Part shown: positions 32,739 through 38,867 of the stretch, piece by piece
Position numbering within the stretch: position 1 is the first letter of the stretch
How the letters are laid out: every line of letters begins with the position of its first letter
NCBI GenBank assembly: GCA_910585555.1
Contig: CAJUFU010000027.1
Location: 1 to 38,867 of the forward strand
Source of the DNA: an uncultured Lachnospiraceae bacterium
GTDB taxonomy: Bacteria; Bacillota; Clostridia; Lachnospirales; Lachnospiraceae
DNA length: 38,867 nucleotides
Direction of reading: 5' to 3'
The notes under the pieces: model-generated
The model's database searches: none
What the model saw: the letters and a program-made list of their open reading frames with translations, nothing else
What the model was told of the DNA's origin: nothing
Position numbers and translations under genes: made by a program

Positions 32739-33733
32739 TTCAGGTTGTCGAAACAATTGACAAAATCTCCGTCTTTGGATAACACTTTGTGGGTTCTGTA
32801 GTATGTGGGCGTGCAGCCGAGAAATTTTTTAAAAAGCTTATTAAAGTAGCTGGTATTATTAAATCCAACAGAGAGCGCGAGAGCCGCGATGGAGAGCGGT
32901 TCCGCAGCAGGGGCCATCAATTTTTTGGTGGCTTCAAAAATACGGTATTTCATCAGATATTCAAAAGGCGTCATCTGCAGTGTCCTGGCAAAACATCTGC
33001 AGCATTCGCTCTTGCTAAGATGTACACTGTCAGCGATATCTTCCAGGGATACCGGTTCCGCATAGTGCGTTCTGATATACAGCATAGCCTGCTTCACCCG
33101 CTGTTCATCCAGAGAGGCATGGGTGGATGTCTGTTTCTTAGGCTGCGGGAGACGACTGATTAACTCTGACCAGAAATGGCACAGACATCCCTTGGCGGCG
33201 ATTTCATAGCCGAAGGTCTGCGTCATGTTAACAGAAATCGCGTCATTTAAGGAGGACAACATGCGCTTGTGCCAGGGATTCTTATCGTCCAGCATAAACA
33301 GCTTAAAAAAGTGATAATCCTGCACCGGCAGCAGATATTGCGTCTGCAGATAGCTGGGTTTTTGCCCAAATAGAAATTCGGGTTGAAAGGCAATCGCATA
33401 AAAAGTACAGTTTTGCTCATTCAGGGAGTGGATGCAGTGCATGACATTCTGATTGATGATGACGCCCTGACCGGGTTGGATGACGTAAGAGGTATCGTCC
33501 GTGAAAATTTCCGCCGTTCCTTCCTGAATCAGCAAAACTTCCATTTCCTCATGCCAATGCCAGCGAATCCAGTTCATATAGGAATTGCGTAAATCCAGAA
33601 AATAGGCGCTGACAGGGTAATCCAAGGAACCATAATTCTTTTTTTCATAGAGATTTTCATAAGTTTCAATCACACTGTCTTCCCGAGATGAAGGGAAGCC
33701 GGTTTCTAAAAACATATTATCTGTAGTATCCAT
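32726..33733 (-). CDS. AraC-family transcriptional regulator
   Basis: A 335-residue regulator. Residues 50-120 form a cupin sensor domain (WHWHEEMEVLLIQEGTAEI ... VIQPGQGVIINQNVMHCIH), typical of AraC regulators that bind a small ligand such as a sugar. The C-terminal 100 residues carry two helix-turn-helix motifs: SLEDIADSVHLSKSECCRCF and SIAALALSVGFNNTSYFNKLF, followed by CTPTYYR. ATG 33733 has GAGG upstream. It is divergent from the S8 peptidase gene, which is a possible target, and an inverted repeat in the shared intergenic region (33814-33853) could be an operator. Confidence 0.93.
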   Translation of the reverse strand: MDTTDNMFLETGFPSSREDSVIETYENLYEKKNYGSLDYPVSAYFLDLRNSYMNWIRWHWHEEMEVLLIQEGTAEIFTDDTSYVIQPGQGVIINQNVMHCIHSLNEQNCTFYAIAFQPEFLFGQKPSYLQTQYLLPVQDYHFFKLFMLDDKNPWHKRMLSSLNDAISVNMTQTFGYEIAAKGCLCHFWSELISRLPQPKKQTSTHASLDEQRVKQAMLYIRTHYAEPVSLEDIADSVHLSKSECCRCFARTLQMTPFEYLMKYRIFEATKKLMAPAAEPLSIAALALSVGFNNTSYFNKLFKKFLGCTPTYYRTHKVLSKDGDFVNCFDNLNHLL

Positions 33734-33813
33734 AAAGTTTCCTCATTCGCAAATATTTCTCATTTTTGAAACTATATTAGCATATTTAAAGGTTTAAGTC
33801 AAAGAGAGAATGG

Positions 33814-33853
33814 AATACAAGATAGGGGCCTATATCGCAAATTTGCTTGTATT
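33814..33853. promoter_or_regulatory. Inverted repeat between AraC-type and S8 peptidase genes
   Basis: AATACAAG (33814-33821) and CTTGTATT (33846-33853) are perfect 8 bp arms 24 bp apart. A smaller ATAGG-GG-CCTAT palindrome lies inside. The 294 bp region otherwise holds only AT-rich promoter-like DNA and no supported gene. An operator for the AraC regulator is one reading; a weak hairpin is another. Confidence 0.3.
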
Positions 33854-34027
33854 ATTGAGATATAGTGCTTTGGATAAGAGAAGATGCCGGCGGAAGATAA
33901 CCTGCATATGATGATATTAATAGAATTATAGTAGCGTGAAAATGGAAAAGCAAGTGCCCATACAGTCATGACGGTTTGCCGTGCTGCATGGGAGAAGCTA
34001 AGATATGCGGTGCGGAAGTGGAGCAGA

Positions 34028-35821
34028 ATGGATTCGCAAAAAAACGAAAATCTGTTAAACCTGGCATTAGATACATCTTTTGCAGAACGGGAGCGGTCAT
34101 TGGAACTGAATGTGGGATACGATGCACAGGAAAATACCTGGGAGGTGATTGTAAAATACCATGACAGCCTGCAAAAGCTGACAGAAGTGGGCATTGTGGT
34201 GGAGGAATTGATTGCCGGTTACGCCATTCTGACAGTGCCAGAGTCTGCCATGGATATTCTGGCGGTGACGGAGCAGATTGAATATGTGGAGAAGCCCAAA
34301 AGACTTTTCTTCGCCGATCTTCTGGGAAATTCGGCGGCCTGCTTTGCGCCGGGCAGCATGATATCCCAGAGACTTACCGGGAAGGGGGTGCTGGTGGCAG
34401 TCATAGATTCCGGTATCAGCTATTGGAACGAAGCTTTTCGCCGACCGGATGGCACAACCAGGATACGCTTCCTCTGGGATCAGGTGCTGGGACAGGAATT
34501 TAACGAGGCCCAAATCAATGCAGCATTGGAGACCGGAAGTATACAGGCGGCACAGCAGATTGTACCCAGCATAGATACTACCGGACATGGAACAGCGGTG
34601 GCCGGTATTGCAGCCGGAAACGGCGGCAGAGCCGGAATGGCCTATGCCGGAATCGCCAGAGAGAGCGAGCTTTTGATCGTAAGACTGGGAAGTTCCAGAC
34701 CCGATTCCTTTCCAAGAACAACAGAACTGATGCGGGCGTTGACTTATGCAGTTAATAAATCGGTGGAACTGCAGATGCCTTTGGCAGTGAACCTCAGCTT
34801 TGGAAATACTTACGGCGCCCATAATGGGACTTCCCTGGTGGAGCGTTTCTTAGATAATATTTCCGAGATAGGCAGGAGCGTTATCTGTGTGGGAAGTGGG
34901 AACGAAGGGGCATCCGGGGGACATGTGGGCGGCAGTGTAAAGATTACGGGACGAGCCACAGATGAATTGACTAATATAGTCAATATAATTGACAGTACTG
35001 TCAATGACAATATAACCAGGGTGGAACTGGTCGTAGGAGTCTATGAAACCGGCCTAAATGTCCAGCTCTGGAAAGAGTATGTGGACCGATACCTGGTAAC
35101 ACTGGTGTCGCCTTCCGGAGAATCCTTTCAGGTAGATACTGACCGGCCCGGTAAACAGATTTACCGTCTGCAGAAGACACAGGTCCTGCTCTACAATGGG
35201 GAACCGGCACCCTACATGACAAGCCAGGAGATATATTTCGATCTGCTACCGGCGAATGGGAACAGATATCTGGACCAGGGTGTGTGGACTTTTCAGTTAA
35301 GGCCCCTGCGTACCATCACGGGAAATTTCACCTTCTATCTGCCCTCCGGCACGGTACGCAGTGCTAACACCCGTTTTGTCAGACCGACGCCGGATGTGAC
35401 CCTGACCATACCTTCCACGGCAGTGAAAGTAGTCACTGTGGGGGCGTATGACCCGGGGTATGAGTCCTATGCGGATTTTTCCGGAAGAGGGTATCTTTAT
35501 CAGGAACAGGTTAACAGCCGCACTTCCGATACCTATGTGAAACCTGATTTGGCAGCGCCCGGCGTTGGGATTCTCGCGCCGAACCGGGACGGCGGGTACA
35601 GCCCTGTCACGGGCACGTCTTTTGCCACGCCTTTCGTGACCGGTGCGGCGGCGGTGCTGATGCAGTGGGGGATTGTGGAAGGAAATGACCCTTATCTGTA
35701 TGGGGAGAAGGTGAAGGCGTATCTGCGCAAGGGTGCGAAGGCGATTCGGGGGGAGAGGGAGTATCCGAATGCGCGGGTGGGGTATGGGGCGTTGTGTGTT
35801 GAAAGTAGTCTGCCAGGGTAG
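34028..35821 (+). CDS. S8 (subtilisin) family serine peptidase, Csp-like
   Basis: A 597-residue subtilase with the full triad: Asp in AVIDSGIS, His in GHGTAVAGIAAG, Ser in GTSFATP. The oxyanion Asn and a long insertion between His and Ser (a jelly-roll-like region, about 320-480) match the large S8 peptidases of Clostridia related to the germination proteases CspA/B/C. No signal peptide is visible; residues 1-100 look like the propeptide-type domain. The triad is intact, unlike CspA/CspC pseudoproteases. ATG 34028 has GGAAGTGGAGC upstream, and a TTG or ATG at 33968 is unlikely. A diverged copy of its 3' end lies at 38366-38492, suggesting a tandem paralogue once existed. Confidence 0.87.
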   Translation: MDSQKNENLLNLALDTSFAERERSLELNVGYDAQENTWEVIVKYHDSLQKLTEVGIVVEELIAGYAILTVPESAMDILAVTEQIEYVEKPKRLFFADLLGNSAACFAPGSMISQRLTGKGVLVAVIDSGISYWNEAFRRPDGTTRIRFLWDQVLGQEFNEAQINAALETGSIQAAQQIVPSIDTTGHGTAVAGIAAGNGGRAGMAYAGIARESELLIVRLGSSRPDSFPRTTELMRALTYAVNKSVELQMPLAVNLSFGNTYGAHNGTSLVERFLDNISEIGRSVICVGSGNEGASGGHVGGSVKITGRATDELTNIVNIIDSTVNDNITRVELVVGVYETGLNVQLWKEYVDRYLVTLVSPSGESFQVDTDRPGKQIYRLQKTQVLLYNGEPAPYMTSQEIYFDLLPANGNRYLDQGVWTFQLRPLRTITGNFTFYLPSGTVRSANTRFVRPTPDVTLTIPSTAVKVVTVGAYDPGYESYADFSGRGYLYQEQVNSRTSDTYVKPDLAAPGVGILAPNRDGGYSPVTGTSFATPFVTGAAAVLMQWGIVEGNDPYLYGEKVKAYLRKGAKAIRGEREYPNARVGYGALCVESSLPG

Positions 35822-35840
35822 AATGGAGTTGGTTTTAGGG

Positions 35841-35888
35841 AATAAGCACTTTATCTTGTGAGGTATGGTGTCGAATAAAGTGCTTATT
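35841..35888 (+). terminator. Hairpin after S8 peptidase gene
   Basis: AATAAGCACTTTAT and ATAAAGTGCTTATT make a perfect 14 bp stem with a 20 nt loop, 20 bp after the stop. There is no long T run after it, so it may stabilise mRNA rather than terminate strongly. A mutated copy is found at 38434-38473. Confidence 0.55.
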
Positions 35889-36116
35889 ATGTGTTGGTTA
35901 ATTTTATGGAGTTTACCGCAGGAAATAATAGAAGATATTATTGTACTCGTAGACATAGATTTGTGATAGAATTAAAAACATTAAAGAGAAGTTGTTGGTG
36001 AGAAACATTTTTGGGTTAGTGTAATAGAAAATTTTATTTACAGATGAAATAGCAGTGATAAGATATTGGTTTACAATAAAAACTGTTTAATGATGTTAAA
36101 AATTGAGGTGTGTTTG

Positions 36117-36789
36117 ATGAATAATCAAAAAGAATTAGAAGAGGTATGGGAAGCTACAAAATCACTTGAAGGAACTGTGATTTATGGAGATAATATAGCG
36201 GAAAACCTTCAGTTTATCCACAAAAGCAAAGAGTTGGCATAAAAACAATTGGTTTCTTAGAAAAGCAATGTTTATGTGTAGCGATAATTCAAAGTGTAAT
36301 GATGAATTTATGACTATTATGAAAAATGATAATGAAGCGCTTAGAATGAAAATTACGGAACAGAAAAAGGGAAGGATTATAAATCCATTTTATATTAATT
36401 CATTTGATTTCTATCAAATTAAATATGATGATGAACTTTTCAAAAATATATCGGGGATAGGATATTTAGGCGAAAATGGAATTCAAGTGCGAACTTTGAC
36501 ACCGGAAATAGGAGGAATTATTTAAGCTACACATGGAATGTGTAGAAGGTTTGGAGAAGAATCATATGATAAGGATTGGACAACGGAAAAGGAAGTAAGA
36601 CTTAAAGTAGGAATTCAGCAATTAGAAATTTTTGCTAATGGATATAAGATTCATGATGGGCAGATACTGAAAACTGTTTTTTTTCCTAAAATAGCAATTC
36701 CCGTTTCAGAGAATGCATTTGATGTTGTGAAAATAGGGTTTAGCCCGCAATTTTATGCCAGGAAAGAGTTTTTGGAGGAGATACGGTAA
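36117..36789 (+). pseudogene. Broken accessory gene, frameshift and nonsense (DUF2971-like?)
   Basis: A start at ATG 36117 gives 41 codons to TAA 36240. Near 36228 the apparent coding potential passes to another frame, which runs from about 36229 with WHKNNWFLRKAMFMCS to TAA 36523-36525. The same frame then resumes at once and continues to 36789. So one frameshift (a one-base insertion would explain it) and one in-frame nonsense codon split a gene of about 220 residues. The C-terminal part (DWTTEKEVRLKV and a late VVKIGFSPQFY) recalls DUF2971 proteins, but only weakly. DNA is AT-rich. It is probably dead. Confidence 0.6.
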
Positions 36790-36833
36790 CTTTTACCAGA
36801 GAGTATAATCAATGTTATTTAAGGCCATAATAG

Positions 36834-36971
36834 TTAGCTATTCTAAAAATAGATGATTTAAAATATTTGTTGATAGATGAAGATGTTAAAAAAGTAATTG
36901 ATGAAAAATTTCAAAAAGAAAATTGTATAGATATTGAAAAGAATAGAGATGAGGTGATATTTTGGAATTAA
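36834..36971 (+). pseudogene. Orphan reading-frame tail coupled to the HipA-like gene
   Basis: This frame is open for 45 codons, with no ATG and no ribosome site, and reads like the end of a real protein (LLIDEDVKKVIDEKFQKEN ... NRDEVIFWN). Its stop at 36969-36971 overlaps the HipA-like start by 10 bp, the arrangement of coupled operon genes. It may be the last piece of a deleted partner gene, for example an antitoxin, or part of the broken gene before it, although it is in a different frame. Confidence 0.35.
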
Positions 36972-37876
36972 TAAGCTTTGATAACTTTCAGCAGAATCAA
37001 AGAATGTATGGTGGAACAGCCGGTCGAAAAATGGGAATTACTTATGAAGGTAAAGACTATCTTTTAAAATTTCCGGGAAATTTAAAAGAACAGCAGATGA
37101 AAAATATTAATCTGAGTTATTCGAATAGTCCTGTCTGTGAATATATTGGTTCAAAGATATACGAGATAGTTGGCTTGCCTGTTCACAATACAATTTTAGG
37201 AACCAGAAATAATAAAATTGTAGTTGCCTGCGAAGATTTTTTACAAGATGGAGATAAACTCTATGAGTTTGATAAAATAAAAGTTACTTTTGAACCACAT
37301 TTTTTAGATTCAAATGGCAATGAGACAAATGGTGTAGGCGTAGACTTGTATGAAATTATGATGACGATACAGGAGCATCCGTTTTTGCAAAATGTTCCGG
37401 GAGTAAGAGAGCATTTTTGGAATATGTTTATAATAGATGCACTGATTGGCAATACAGATCGTAATAATAGCAATTGGGGAATCATTTTGAGAAAGGATGG
37501 TTCGAAGGAGATTGCGCCTGTTTATGATAATGGCAATTGTTTAAATAGCAAATGGGATGATGAAAAGATGGGAATCGTAATGAATGATGCTAATAAAATG
37601 GAAGCAGAGGCGTATAAAGCACGCAGGTGTATCTTTGAATTACATAGGAAACGGGTAAATCCATATCATATAATTGAAAGCAGGGATTATCCGGAATGTT
37701 TAGAGGCTGTTTATAGATTGACACCCCAAATAGGCAATAATATGGATAAGATACAAGCAATGATAAAAGAGATACCAATTTTGTCAGAAATACAGAAGAG
37801 ATTTTTTACATCAATTATTCAATACAGGTATGAAAAAGTACTGTTTGAATGTATAAAGAATGATTGTGTACATTAG
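36962..37876 (+). CDS. HipA-like serine/threonine kinase domain protein
   Basis: A 304-residue protein with the HipA kinase fold. An early GGTAGRKMGI and LLKFPG (ATP-phosphate and Lys region) precede NTDRNNSNWG, where Asp166 is the likely catalytic base, and PVYDNG with Asp189 as the metal-binding counterpart of the DFG Asp. HipA-type kinases in toxin-antitoxin pairs phosphorylate targets such as glutamyl-tRNA synthetase. It is shorter than E. coli HipA (440) and lacks the N-terminal extension that faces HipB. The start is TTG 36962 with GAGGTG 5 nt upstream. No HipB-like helix-turn-helix gene is adjacent; instead a frame tail overlaps its start and a 71-residue gene follows. Confidence 0.83.
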   Translation: MELISFDNFQQNQRMYGGTAGRKMGITYEGKDYLLKFPGNLKEQQMKNINLSYSNSPVCEYIGSKIYEIVGLPVHNTILGTRNNKIVVACEDFLQDGDKLYEFDKIKVTFEPHFLDSNGNETNGVGVDLYEIMMTIQEHPFLQNVPGVREHFWNMFIIDALIGNTDRNNSNWGIILRKDGSKEIAPVYDNGNCLNSKWDDEKMGIVMNDANKMEAEAYKARRCIFELHRKRVNPYHIIESRDYPECLEAVYRLTPQIGNNMDKIQAMIKEIPILSEIQKRFFTSIIQYRYEKVLFECIKNDCVH

Positions 37877-37911
37877 ATTATGGGAAACCGTAAAAGGAGA
37901 GGTGATAAATA

Positions 37912-38127
37912 ATGTATGTGGATGAACAAATAATTTTAAGAGATGATTTGCCAGATGGGCTACAACGCGATTTTATGGAATTACAGGAATATTATAATAC
38001 AGGTGACTGGTTTATGTTTGATACTGTTTTTGAAGCGATAGAAGCCAGTGTTAAAGCGTATTATCTGGCAGGAAAAATCAGCCGAGAGGATTTGAATAGT
38101 ATTTTTAAAAAATATGGTATTGCATAA
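37912..38127 (+). CDS. Small acidic protein downstream of HipA-like kinase
   Basis: A 71-residue acidic protein starting MYVDEQIILRDDLPDG at ATG 37912, with GGAGAGGTGATAA upstream. It is rich in Asp/Glu and aromatic residues, appears mostly helical (LQRDFMELQEYY, FEAIEASVKAYYLAG, SREDLNSIFKKYG), and has no membrane segment or DNA-binding motif. It follows the HipA-like gene by 35 bp. I believe relatives follow HipA-like genes in other Lachnospiraceae, but cannot verify this. A role as inhibitor or cofactor of the kinase is a hypothesis. A strong palindrome follows 73 bp later. Confidence 0.72.
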   Translation: MYVDEQIILRDDLPDGLQRDFMELQEYYNTGDWFMFDTVFEAIEASVKAYYLAGKISREDLNSIFKKYGIA

Positions 38128-38200
38128 TATGGGAAAGGCTTATTGGCGGATGTTGTTACATTACAGAATATTGTTCCTCTTCAGATAAATGCATGATTGT

Positions 38201-38226
38201 AAAGTGGTCGAATTCGACCACTTTTC
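38201..38226 (+). terminator. Palindromic terminator-like hairpin
   Basis: A perfect 24 bp palindrome (AAAGTGGTCGAA and complement) runs into TTTTCC. It probably ends the HipA-like/71-residue transcript, and from its symmetry could act both ways or be a protein-binding site. Confidence 0.6.
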
Positions 38227-38239
38227 CATTGAAAACAAA

Positions 38240-38370
38240 TTGACATTAATTCACCCTTCATTTTCTTCCCACTTGACACTAATTTACCATAACCCCAACG
38301 AAGTTATGCGGCTTCCGAGGATTTTGCTTCAAAAAAAGTGAAAAAAGTTTGTGACAATAACTTGACACAC
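38240..38370. mobile_element. Possible transposon-end remnant with repeated TTGACA motifs
   Basis: Two near-identical 16-mers, TTGACATTAATTCACC (38240-38255) and TTGACACTAATTTACC (38273-38288), lie 33 bp apart in the same orientation, and a third, partial one (CTTGACACAC) lies at about 38361-38370, directly before the diverged S8 gene tail. Multiple direct repeats at an element's end are typical of IS21-family ends, so this may be a solo end. No transposase gene is present. The repeats could instead be overlapping -35 boxes. Confidence 0.35.
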
Positions 38371-38492
38371 GCGGGGTACAGGGCGCTTTGTGTTGAGGAT
38401 AGTCTGCAGAGGTAGAATGGAGTTGGTTTTTAGAAAATAAGCACTTTACTATATGATATATGGTGTCGAGCAAAGCGCATATTATGTGTTAA
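38366..38492 (+). pseudogene. Diverged copy of the S8 peptidase 3' end and its hairpin
   Basis: This stretch aligns with 35769-35900, the last ~50 bp of the S8 gene plus its downstream hairpin, with roughly 80% identity by eye; the 20 bases around the stop (GGTAGAATGGAGTTGGTTTT) are identical. The decoded ending (YRALCVEDSLQR, stop) is related to but not the same as that of the intact gene (YGALCVESSLPG). The hairpin arms carry mismatches. It is best read as the tail of a lost tandem paralogue, cut at about 38370 by the possible transposon end. Confidence 0.65.
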
Positions 38493-38541
38493 TTCAGGAT
38501 AAATCGAATGAAATAAACATATGATATATGAAAAATGCAAA

Positions 38542-38587
38542 TTGTATTTCAAATATAGTTGTGTATACAATATGATAATGATATGAT
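38542..38587 (+). promoter_or_regulatory. Candidate promoter region of the Rpn-family gene
   Basis: TTGTGT (38559-38564), 17 bp, TATGAT (38582-38587) is the better pair. TTGTAT (38542-38547) with TACAAT (38566-38571, 18 bp spacer) is an alternative. Both lead to a short leader before ATG 38615. Confidence 0.4.
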
Positions 38588-38614
38588 GTAAATAAGAAAT
38601 ACGGAGGATTGTTT

Positions 38615-38867
38615 ATGGGGAATATATATGACGGAGCATTTCGGACAATTTTAAATGACTGCAGACAGATGAGCATTCCGATAATCAATGAGATTTTCGA
38701 GGAAGATTATACAGGAAATGAAATAATAGAGTTTCATCCCAACGAGCATTTTATTGACCAACAGGATGTAGCAGACAAGGAAAGAATAACAGATACTAAT
38801 TTTATAATCTATGGAAAGAAAAAGAAGAAATATCATTTGGAGTGTGAGAGTAGCCTGCCGGATGGGC
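38615..38867 (+). CDS. Rpn family recombination-promoting nuclease/PD-(D/E)XK protein (partial, 5' part)
   Basis: The frame runs off the end of the window after 84 codons. ATG 38615 has CGGAGGA upstream. The product begins MGNIYDGAFRTILNDC and continues with FHPNEHFIDQQ, ITDTNFIIYGKKKKKYHLECES. This is the characteristic N-terminus of the Rpn/YhgA-like PD-(D/E)XK nuclease family, with Asp in ITDTNF and Glu-x-Glu in LECES as candidate metal ligands. Family members cut DNA and promote RecA-independent recombination; they are abundant in Lachnospiraceae. Completeness cannot be judged. Confidence 0.82.
   Translation, partial: MGNIYDGAFRTILNDCRQMSIPIINEIFEEDYTGNEIIEFHPNEHFIDQQDVADKERITDTNFIIYGKKKKKYHLECESSLPDG

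Noticed and set aside
34097..34822. Long minus-strand frame opposite the S8 peptidase gene (241 codons)
   Set aside because: It is antisense to the catalytic domain of a well-supported gene and is Cys/His/Ser-rich like a typical shadow frame.
38279..38473. 64-codon minus-strand frame over the transposon-like repeats
   Set aside because: It covers direct repeats and the S8 tail copy, with no ribosome site and no transposase-like sequence.

Overview
The window is a chromosomal segment of a low-to-moderate GC Firmicute, most likely a Lachnospiraceae (Clostridia) gut anaerobe. The grounds are strong GGAGG-type ribosome binding sites, TTG/GTG starts, the rho - rpmE - DUF1385 - prmC - prfA order, the Clostridia-typical small families DUF4250, DUF4364 and DUF975, a Csp/subtilisin-like S8 peptidase, and the start of an Rpn/PD-(D/E)XK 'recombination-promoting nuclease' gene. 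No rRNA, tRNA, CRISPR array or complete insertion sequence was seen. All calls come from reading the sequence; no database search was run.

Layout. 1-7156 (+): clpB behind a promoter that overlaps a CIRCE operator, a YhfW-like FAD/Rieske oxidoreductase, an S66 LD-carboxypeptidase, a 57-residue DUF4250 protein, and an overlapping 2Fe-2S/ASKHA activator-type protein. 7310-10884 (+): a DUF975 membrane protein, then a response regulator - histidine kinase - polysaccharide deacetylase group that looks like an envelope-response operon. 10928-13441 (+): a promoter and about 100 nt of leader ending in an intrinsic terminator, then a membrane-anchored DUF5722 protein with glycosidase-like glutamates. 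13448-16067 (-): malic enzyme, a YhcC-type radical SAM protein and DUF4364, joined by overlapping stop/start codons. 16220-17398 (+): decayed remains of a sugar ABC permease and a frameshifted glucosamine-6-phosphate deaminase. 17673-22590 (+): the translation/termination block rho, rpmE, DUF1385, prmC, prfA.

The stretch 22591-24016 is accessory. Imperfect copies of the last ~30 bp of prfA recur twice downstream, and the two downstream copies (26 bp, identical) bracket a RelA/SpoT-fold gene that overlaps a 74-residue partner. Next come a TIGR04076 protein, a hemerythrin + CheX-like + receiver fusion, an S1-domain protein, DNA glycosylase TagI, a cysteine hydrolase and a nitrilase, endonuclease III, a metallo-beta-lactamase-fold hydrolase, an unrecognised protein, and an M18 aminopeptidase that converges on an AraC-type regulator. 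A divergent S8 peptidase follows.

The last 3 kb (35822-38867) are clearly AT-richer and accessory. They hold a broken gene with one frameshift and one nonsense codon, a HipA-like kinase gene coupled to an orphan reading-frame tail upstream and a 71-residue protein downstream, short TTGACA-containing repeats that look like a transposon end, a second diverged copy of the 3' end of the S8 peptidase gene, and the 5' part of an Rpn-family gene cut by the window edge. The two best candidates for under-described systems are the RelA/SpoT-fold two-gene cassette after prfA and the HipA-like cassette near the end. Both are kinase-type enzymes next to a very small co-encoded protein in accessory DNA.
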